From the NCBI GenBank assembly GCA_000310025.1, contig FN649734.1, forward strand, positions 5,153,547-5,217,546: a DNA stretch of 64,000 bases, read 5' to 3'. Below the pieces are notes generated by a model. That model did no database searches and had not been told where the DNA came from. It was given only the letters and a program-made list of their open reading frames with translations. The stretch is from Ectocarpus siliculosus (Eukaryota; Sar; Phaeophyceae; Ectocarpales; Ectocarpaceae). The position numbers were made by a program, and so were the translations under genes. The number at the start of each line of letters is the position of its first letter. Positions within the stretch are counted from its first letter, which is position 1. Shown here one piece after another: positions 57,081 to 64,000 of this stretch.

Positions 57081-59846
57081 AACCGATCCCGCCAGACAGA
57101 TGGGAAGCTAGAGTGGGGTGTGTGCATTCGAACCAGCGAGCCCCCTGTTGGTGGGTTTGCTTTGTGTGTGGTGGTGTCTTGCGTTGTGGCCTGCGCGCCC
57201 TCGTTTCCACACTGCACATGACGAGCCTTGACACAGGCGACCAGAGGCCGCAGCGTGCCAAGACGAATACGATTAGACTGATGGCATTCCTTTCGTAACC
57301 AAGGCAACAGGCTACTATCTCTAGATGCTCGGACTTCGGGCACGGCAGCCGCCGCGGCTAACCCGCCGCACTTGTGCTGCTAAGAGCGGCAAGACGAGCT
57401 TCTACATGGCGCGCGCGGACAAGAGAGAGCGACATGCCGGCAGCGTAAGCAAAAAAAGGATGAATGAAGGGAAAGTTGTGTGTTGTGTATCCCTGTGTCC
57501 CCTGCGGGAGAGGCGCGAACTCAGCATTTAGTGTTGTTACATGTGCTCAGACACCAGCAGTTGGTCCTGCACACCCAATGGCTCTGGGTCCACTGCGCGC
57601 ATGCAGCTCTTACTCATCATGTACAACGGGGAATTGTGCCGAAGGCGTCAATCAGTGCCCAGCCTCATTAGACATTGTTTAGGGCGGGGGATGTACATGC
57701 TGCTGTAGGCACTTCGCCATTTCTCAACGGTTTTTGCGGGGGTCGTGCTTGAAGTATTTTTCATCAGTATTATGTGACAACGCGCATGTCGGCTGTATGA
57801 CGTGTCCACACACATGCCTAGCAGAGACCGCGTGAACCGTCCAGAGGCATCAGCCGACGCTCAGCCCTTAACACGCCCTGTTTTTGTTAGACAAATTGTA
57901 ATTGTTCGATTGACACAGGGTCGTTCACACGTCGCAATATTGTAAACATGCGTTCGTTTTGAAAGCAAGAATTGACTACCGTAGGTTGCATAAGATACCA
58001 CACACCCCTTAACCGAATTTCGCACCTCTATTTTTCCCAACAAAGACAATGATATGCCAAAGTCAAACGATACATTTTTGGAAAGTTCTGGACTGGACAG
58101 TTCCAATGCTACAATTTCCGGCACCGCCACCTCTTCTGCTGGGGAGTAAACAGGGTTTGGAAATTGGTCCAGGGGGCGTGATATCTTAAGCAACCAACTG
58201 CTGTGAGACAGCAGTGGATTCGATTCTCCTCTGCGCCATCGTTTTCTTCCACCACCCTTTTCATCTTTTCTTTTCCTCGGGAAATTGATGTGCACTTTGG
58301 AATAGAAATATACGTTTGTTGGCCGTAAATACCGAGTAAGGCGGTTTCTCATGAGAACCACTTGCTACCCCTATTTTCATAACACTTTCTACCCCATACC
58401 ATATCATGATCGGTCGGTTTGTGTTTTCTTGGATCTCTGCGCACTGGGTGACACAACAGCAATAGCAAAGCATGCGCCCATGTCTGTACGTATGTATGGT
58501 GCCTCATGTGGGGTGGTTGTTACAGACCGTGAGGCGCGGGGAGGCTGAGAATTGAAGTTGGTGAGAGGGCCAACTGCTGTTCGAAGAAGACACCCCGCTC
58601 GAACACACTCCGAACACACAGCTCGAACACAGCTATTGACAAGTTATTTGCAACATCACAGGTTTGGTTTCGTAGCGACCCCTCTTAACTGACCGAACCA
58701 ACAGATACCACAATGCCACCCGCCCGTAGCTGCGTATATGGTGCTTCTTGTGCTGTGGTTTTCACAGGCCGTGACGGGCTGGGGGCTGAGGAACGAAGTT
58801 GGCGAGGGTCGACTGCTGTTCGAAAAATGGATTGCCGCTCACTGCTGTACATATTTATTTCTTGCCATTTCACCAGTGGCATTGTAGTTATCCCTCCACT
58901 GAACAAGCCAACAGCAACGACGCAGTCCCTCCGATAGAGAGCGGCCTGATGGAGCTCACATCCTCGCAAGTTTCAGCAGGAGGGTGATCTAGCGAGCAAG
59001 AAATTGAAGACTTTGTCCGTCAATGTGTGTGTTGGGATGATGCTGCGTCTGTTTGCGGGTCTTTTCGTTGCAAGTTTGAACAAGCGGTGCTGCGTGAGCT
59101 GGCCAACATTTAGCTTTGAGCGCACCTCGCCACACGGCAACCAAATATCAACGGCTGAGATGGCAGCACAGTGCTCAGAGGGTTGCTACGACCAACTTGC
59201 TGCGCCATCGGATCAAAAATTGTCGTCACTTCCGAACGCATGGCCGCTTGAACCGAAGCCGAAAATCTTCAGCCGGAAACAAATTTGTAATTTCTAGTCC
59301 TACAGTGTATAAGAAACGTTTTATTGTCCGATTTCATAAATTACATTTTTTTCCCGAGAAAAACGATAAATTACGAACAGCCTAAACCCCTGAAAACAAG
59401 GCATGTCAGAGATCGGAACGTTTATATTTTTATCTCAAGACAGCAACAACAGCACGAAGAGGCGGTCGCAGTGGGTGCCCCCAAGTGTGGCGAAGGGGCC
59501 AACAGCAAAAGCAAATGGTACAGACATTAGCACATTCATTCCCTTTGACTATTGCGTTTTCCTGAACGGGTAGTCTTTCAGTGATTGTATGCATAACTGG
59601 TATGTAGCTTTCTAGGAACTGGCGAACCGGACAGCAGTATAGATGAAATTATCTTCCGGTACGTACAGCACTTCATGTTACGCAAATTCTCGACCGAATG
59701 AAGCCGCGCCACCGATGAGAAATAGAGAGGGCACCAGTAGTGTGCATAGCAGAGCAGAGGGGTATATACATGTGCGTCGTTCACATGTTGCGTCTCACGC
59801 ACTTTTTGTCCCCCCCCGCCCTGCATCGTAGTAGGTGGAGACGGCC

Positions 59847-59987
59847 ATGAGCGGGCTCGGTACCGTCATGTTCTCGAAGGTTCTAGGGCCATCCGAGCAA
59901 GGCATTTCCCGGGTCGGAGGGCGAGACCATGCAGAGCGTGAGCTTCGACCAGGTCGACTGATGCAAGCGCACCGCCACATATTTCAG
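59847..59987 (+). CDS. Possible first exon of an unknown gene
   Basis: ATG, 47 open codons (MSGLGTVMFSKVLGPSEQG; GRDHAERELRPGRLMQAH) and a strong donor CAG/GTAAGG in phase 0. No family recognised, and the next exon is not certain. The frame could be chance. Confidence 0.25.
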
Positions 59988-61297
59988 GTAAGGTCGGGTT
60001 ATTAAGTGAACTCCCTGCGGTAAATGCGAGATATATTTCAGAACTGGTGCCCTGTGGTTTGAAAAACAACGTGTATGATGGTAAGTTCATGTCGCAACCC
60101 CCCCTACACCTCTGTCCACCGGGAACAGATAGAGGTCTGCTACTGCACCTGCTGTCAGAGTCGTGCATAACATCGCCGATCACTCCGGCATAGGTCCACT
60201 CACGTTTTCAGTACATCCGCTCCTATTTGAATGTGAACGGAAGGAGCGACGAATTCCTTCTTTCGAACGCTGTTCATTCGTTCATTCATGAGCAGAATGG
60301 GAAGGAACGGGGGGACGTGCAGGCAACAATCCTCGCGATTCATTGCTTGTGGAAGGGGTAGAGACTTTTTGACGCACACGTACCACTACTTGTGTTGGTT
60401 TGAGGGGCTCGCATGCTGTAGCGTTAGCCTGTCGTGCAGGATAGAGGTGAGCGCACGGTGAGCGATAGTGCGCATCTACCAAACATGTCATGGTGCCACG
60501 CAACAGGACCGGGGGCAATGAGTGTTTGTCCTTACAATCTTCAGGCCGCTTCCGTGATAATAATGCTTGAATTTTGGAATCGCCACGTACGTTTTGAAAA
60601 CGAGGATAACTGCTGGAGTCCATCTTCGCCCTGCTGCCTGCTGCTTTCAGCAGTATTTCCACACTATCTACTGTCAACCTTGCTCTGGTGCATCCATCCA
60701 GCCCCCGCTAAGCACCACCTCGCCCCCCTCACGGCATGGATTGATCCCTTTCGAAGATACTCGAGAAGTGCATCCTCGCGGATGTCGTCAAGACGAGGAT
60801 GGGCACTCCAGGGCACACTTCGCCAACAAGAGTGACCCCGACCATGATGGTATACCGTACCTTCCCGATGTGCCACCCTTTGTTCGAAAGGCGTTGCTGG
60901 GAAGTATGGCGGCGGCGACCAAACGTTGGACGTCATCCGGGACATGTACGTTGCCTTTGTGTCGATATGTGATCTACTGTAAGCTCTGTAAGGCTGGCCC
61001 TTCGTTTTATTTAGTTTATTCGTCAAACCCTGTCTCCCGTGGCATACTATCAACCGTTTGTCAGGCTGATGAGCGCTCATTGGGCGTGCGAGCTGAAAGT
61101 CCAACACTTTCAATTGTTTTGTTCCTGTCGCGTTTCCAGCCTTTTCATTGGTTTTACCGCAGTTTCAGTGCGCCCTGGCGTTGCTTCGAGTCGACGCGAA
61201 GGTGGTTTGGCGCAAGCCATTAACGAGATGAACCCCTCGGCGTCAGACAAGCTGACATTCGAATGAAACGCTCTTTGTTCTTTGTTTCGTGTCTCAG

Positions 61298-61510
61298 GTT
61301 CTAGGAGAGCTTCATGCAGTTCGGCTAAAACACGCATGGGCGATCCCCTCCGCCGAGAGTATTGATCAGCAGGACGACACTAAGCGCTACCTCAAGCCGT
61401 GCTTCTTGGAGGACGAGGGCCTGGAGGTGGCGAAGGTGACCCCGGGGTGGATAAAGATGGGGGCGGAGGGGAAGCTAAGGATGGAGACGGGGATGGCTTT
61501 TCATCTCTGA
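61298..61510 (+). CDS. Possible last exon of an unknown gene
   Basis: After a pyrimidine-rich acceptor (TTTCGTGTCTCAG) the frame reads VLGELHAVRLKHAWAIPS and RYLKPCFLEDEGLEVAKV up to TGA. A second frame over the end (61420-61569) gives a Gly/Asp-rich reading, so the true frame is uncertain. No family recognised. Confidence 0.25.
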   Translation, partial: VLGELHAVRLKHAWAIPSAESIDQQDDTKRYLKPCFLEDEGLEVAKVTPGWIKMGAEGKLRMETGMAFHL

Positions 61511-61725
61511 GCCAGATAAGCGATGGTCCTGACGACGACGCTGGCCCCAAAGCCTCGGCGCACGCCTAACCCGTGTTGACAAGGTGTGTCGTGCCTCTCT
61601 TCCTCTTTCTCTGCCTGAAACGGTGTTGGATACTTGCGTTTTTCTTGTCGTGCAATCGTTATGCCCGCGGTTCCCTTCGATATACTCTTCTCCATCCCAG
61701 CGTGTCCGTTAGCCACTCCTGATGT

Positions 61726-62628
61726 TTAAATTTAGGGGGACTGACAAAATGGGGTATACCCCGCGTGTTTAGGCATAAAATGGGGTATCCTTTTTTTCGG
61801 TGTGGGGCGCAACGCCTGACGCAGGGTAGCCGCCTTCTAATGCTTCAGCCCCATGCACCATGTCCTCAGGAAGGACGCCCAGCTTTTCGTTTTTTTTCAC
61901 CGTCAGGAACAGGGTTAACTAGGGCCTGGAAGAGGGGAGCTTATTGGAGGACCCCATTTTGTCCACGAAACCGTGGGGTACACCCCCCTGTCTGCTAAAA
62001 GTTTATCTAGTACGCCATTCTGTTCACAAACATATCCTATAGTGTTCAAGGCATATCCCTTTTTGTTCAGTGGTGACACTCCTGCGGACTGCCAAAACGT
62101 CAACCAACAACCAACAGCATACTACCATACATATAGGCGTGGTTGGGGTATGAGTGGTCTGCGGTGCAACACGCGGGCTTTGTTGTCGTCTGCGGCGCGG
62201 CAAGGAGACAGAAAGTACAGAGATATGGTGCGGTCTGCGGTTGGTTGTTGGTTGACGTTTTGGCAGTCCGCGGGAGGGTTACCACTGAACAATAAGGGAT
62301 ATGCCTTGAACACTATAGGATATGTTTGTGAACAGAATGGCGTACTAGATAAACTTTTAGCAGACAGGGGGGTGTACCCCACGGTTTCGTGGACAAAATG
62401 GGGTCCTCCAAGAAGCTCCCTCTTCCAGGCCCTAGTTAACCCTGTTCCTGACGGTGAAAAAAAACGAAAAGCTGGGCGTCCTTCCTGAGGACATGGTGCA
62501 TGGGGCTGAAGCATTAGAAGGCGGCTACCCTGCGTCAGGTGTTGCGCCCCACATCGAGAAAAGGGATCCCCCATTTTGTGCCTGAACACGCGGGGTATAC
62601 CCCATTTTGTCAATTCCCCTTGAATTTA
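61726..62628. mobile_element. Mutator-like non-autonomous element with long TIRs
   Basis: The element proper is 61735-62619 (885 bp). The two arms of about 380 bp (61735-62117 and 62236-62619) are near-perfect complements, beginning GGGGAnTGACAAAATGGGG, with a unique centre of about 118 bp. Flanks are TTAAATTTA and TTGAATTTA, an 8-of-9 match. TIRs of hundreds of bases plus a 9-bp duplication are typical of Mutator-like elements. No transposase is present. As a transcript it would form a long hairpin. Confidence 0.75.
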
Positions 62629-64000
62629 CCTCGTCACTGGCGTATTCTACGACCTGCGGTTAAGCTGTAGGTTTTGTTCCAACCCCCCATGCCTGGTTTT
62701 AATCAGTATTGTTGACAATGCATATCTGCACCCCCATTCATCGACGGCCCACGTTTACTCTCCTCTCACACTTAATATTATTTCGCTGCTGATCGGCAAA
62801 CCCCAGGTGTAGCCGACGGGATCTCCGCTTCAACGCCGTTCGACGCGTTTTTCCGGGTCCTCTCTTCCACAACGGGCCGGAGTGTTGAACGAGAAGGCGG
62901 AAAATTTTCCTTCCCGCTGGCATTGGCTCTGTTTGCGTTTGAATGAAGAATGCTGTGAGGTGCTTAGTGCTCTCGGGAAGGTTTTTCACAGTGTCTCCAA
63001 GTGCGTCTGGAATCTATCGCTGCGGCGGCCTCTTGCCTTCAGTCGTTGCCGTCATGCTTCTTTCTTGTCCCTCGTTGGGAAGGCCATCTTGGAGGTGTTT
63101 TTTTGTGGTGTTTGGAGGGTAGAGACGTCTCTCTCTGAAGTCCCTGCAGTATGCCTTTTTTTTGTTCTCGGGCAGTGACATTTGTTCGTGTCTAGAACTA
63201 TGACTTCGGGGGCGGCGAGAGAGGGGGTGTTTTATTTTCTGACATCGAATCGGTCGTTTAGACAAGTGTATTGGGGGAGCCCGCTTTCGCTACTTGTAAC
63301 TGTTGTCTCCGCTTCGTCGTCTATCCGTCGTCAACACTCAATGGTATTGCTTTCTTGCGGATCATCTCCATGATCAACGTTGGCGGGTGGTGGAGGGGAA
63401 AATTCAACAAGGACAGGAACCATATATATATTGGATACTGCTGGGGCTTTCGGGGCGGCGGGAGGGGGAATGCTTCGTTTAGTGTCGGGAGAAGGCAGTC
63501 GTTTCTACGATTGCATGTGCATTGGGAAAACGCGCCGTCAGTACGTGTAGCTGTTGTCCCCGATTGAGTCGTCTTTCCCTCACCTTAAGACAACGATTAT
63601 ATAGTGTTGCATGCACGGATCATCTCCATGATCGACGTCGCTGGCGGAAGTTAAAAAAATTTTCTTGGATTAATTTATTTTTTATTTTTGGTTCTCGCTT
63701 AGGGTTCATGCAACTCCAGAGTTGTCGACAACGGGCTCGAGATGGTGAGTCGCGATACTGTTCCGATACCCGCATCGAAAAAATCTTGGGGAAAAAAGGG
63801 AGGAAAAAAAAAAGGTCATGATGGGGTATTGAACCCACATACATTGTTGTTGCTGAGTAGCAATGCTGCTGTTGCCTCCGACAACCTAGGCAACCGGCTT
63901 GTACACCGCAGTGCGCCAATCTCCACAAAAAGGCACACCTTGCACCAGCATCGGCAACCTGTCCGCGTACCAGGTTGTAGACAGTGCCCCAACCTCCACA
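62629..64000. other. Non-coding right end with a diverged duplication and tRNA-like box
   Basis: The segment 63266-63400 recurs diverged at 63515-63645 (CGGATCATCTCCATGATC in both). At 63830-63850 the minus strand has a B-box-like GTGGGTTCAATACCCC with a possible A box TGGCGCACTGCGG some 80 bp upstream, too far for a normal tRNA; a SINE remnant is possible. No gene seen. Confidence 0.4.

Larger units (their letters stand above)
57081..61734. other. Mostly non-coding region with doubtful exon candidates
   Basis: No recognisable gene. A diverged direct duplication pairs 58470-58585 with 58712-58830 (TATGGTGCCTCATGTG / TATGGTGCTTCTTGTG). Two stretches look exon-like and are listed separately. 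Confidence 0.45.

Noticed and set aside
58180-58240. tRNA-like GGATTCGATTCTCC on the plus strand
   Set aside because: No A box or cloverleaf could be drawn around it.
60500-61223. Overlapping open frames of 130-220 codons on both strands
   Set aside because: All three frames look similarly plausible in this GC-rich stretch and none shows motifs or phased exons.
63780-63960. tRNA gene on the minus strand
   Set aside because: A B-box-like sequence is present, but there is no acceptor-stem pairing and the A-box-like string is too far away.
1-64000. CRISPR arrays, operons, Shine-Dalgarno sites
   Set aside because: The window is eukaryotic (spliced genes, LTR and hAT elements); no regularly spaced direct repeats with unique spacers were seen.

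Overview
The window looks like nuclear DNA of a brown alga, most likely Ectocarpus or a close relative. The main evidence is two head-to-tail LRR-ROCO genes whose leucine-rich repeats each sit on their own 72-bp, phase-1 exon, the arrangement published for Ectocarpus LRR-ROCO genes. Long GC-rich introns with canonical GT/AG ends and many small transposon copies fit the same source. The assignment rests on family recognition, not on a search.

1-26 kb: two tandem ROCO genes on the + strand. Copy A enters from outside the window and ends at 7740. Its seven visible exons keep perfect splice-phase continuity (2766 bp), so it looks functional. Copy B (10752-25975) has an LRR N-cap exon, five LRR exons, three Roc exons and a COR/C-terminal half collinear with A, but it carries several frame and splice lesions and is probably a pseudogene. 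Its introns hold at least seven further LRR modules on the opposite strand, one still a perfect 72-bp exon with intact splice sites, plus a fossil of a gag-bearing LTR element.

26-41 kb: an accessory region. A 387-bp inverted repeat built from CCCATGGG motifs is followed by a spliced gene of unknown function (28.87-30.53 kb). Next comes a large unclassified locus (30.55-34.32 kb) whose third block resembles the C-terminal half of a tyrosine recombinase. Then come a fossil fibre-like virus-type structural gene (35.06-36.35 kb), a truncated Helitron protein on the minus strand (37.48-38.38 kb), and a small minus-strand spliced gene with a TATA-rich, repeat-laden upstream region (38.5-40.04 kb).

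41-64 kb: gene-poor and rich in mobile DNA. Two LTR elements of one family (41.14-45.56 kb plus; 52.05-56.47 kb minus) carry gag-type genes with CCHC knuckles and no visible pol. The first has a perfect 5-bp target duplication and LTRs about 2% apart; the second has LTRs that look identical, so it is very recent. A 733-bp hAT-type non-autonomous element has a perfect 8-bp target duplication. An 885-bp element with TIRs of about 380 bp and a near-perfect 9-bp target duplication is Mutator-like. The rest is non-coding or unconvincing sequence with diverged duplications and a 61-bp minisatellite.

How the parts relate: the ROCO proteins are predicted cytoplasmic receptor/GTPase switches (LRR sensing, Roc GTP binding, COR dimerisation). 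The mobile elements sit in and around them and may have helped duplicate, invert and shuffle LRR exons. I found no rRNA genes, no intact tRNA genes and no CRISPR array.
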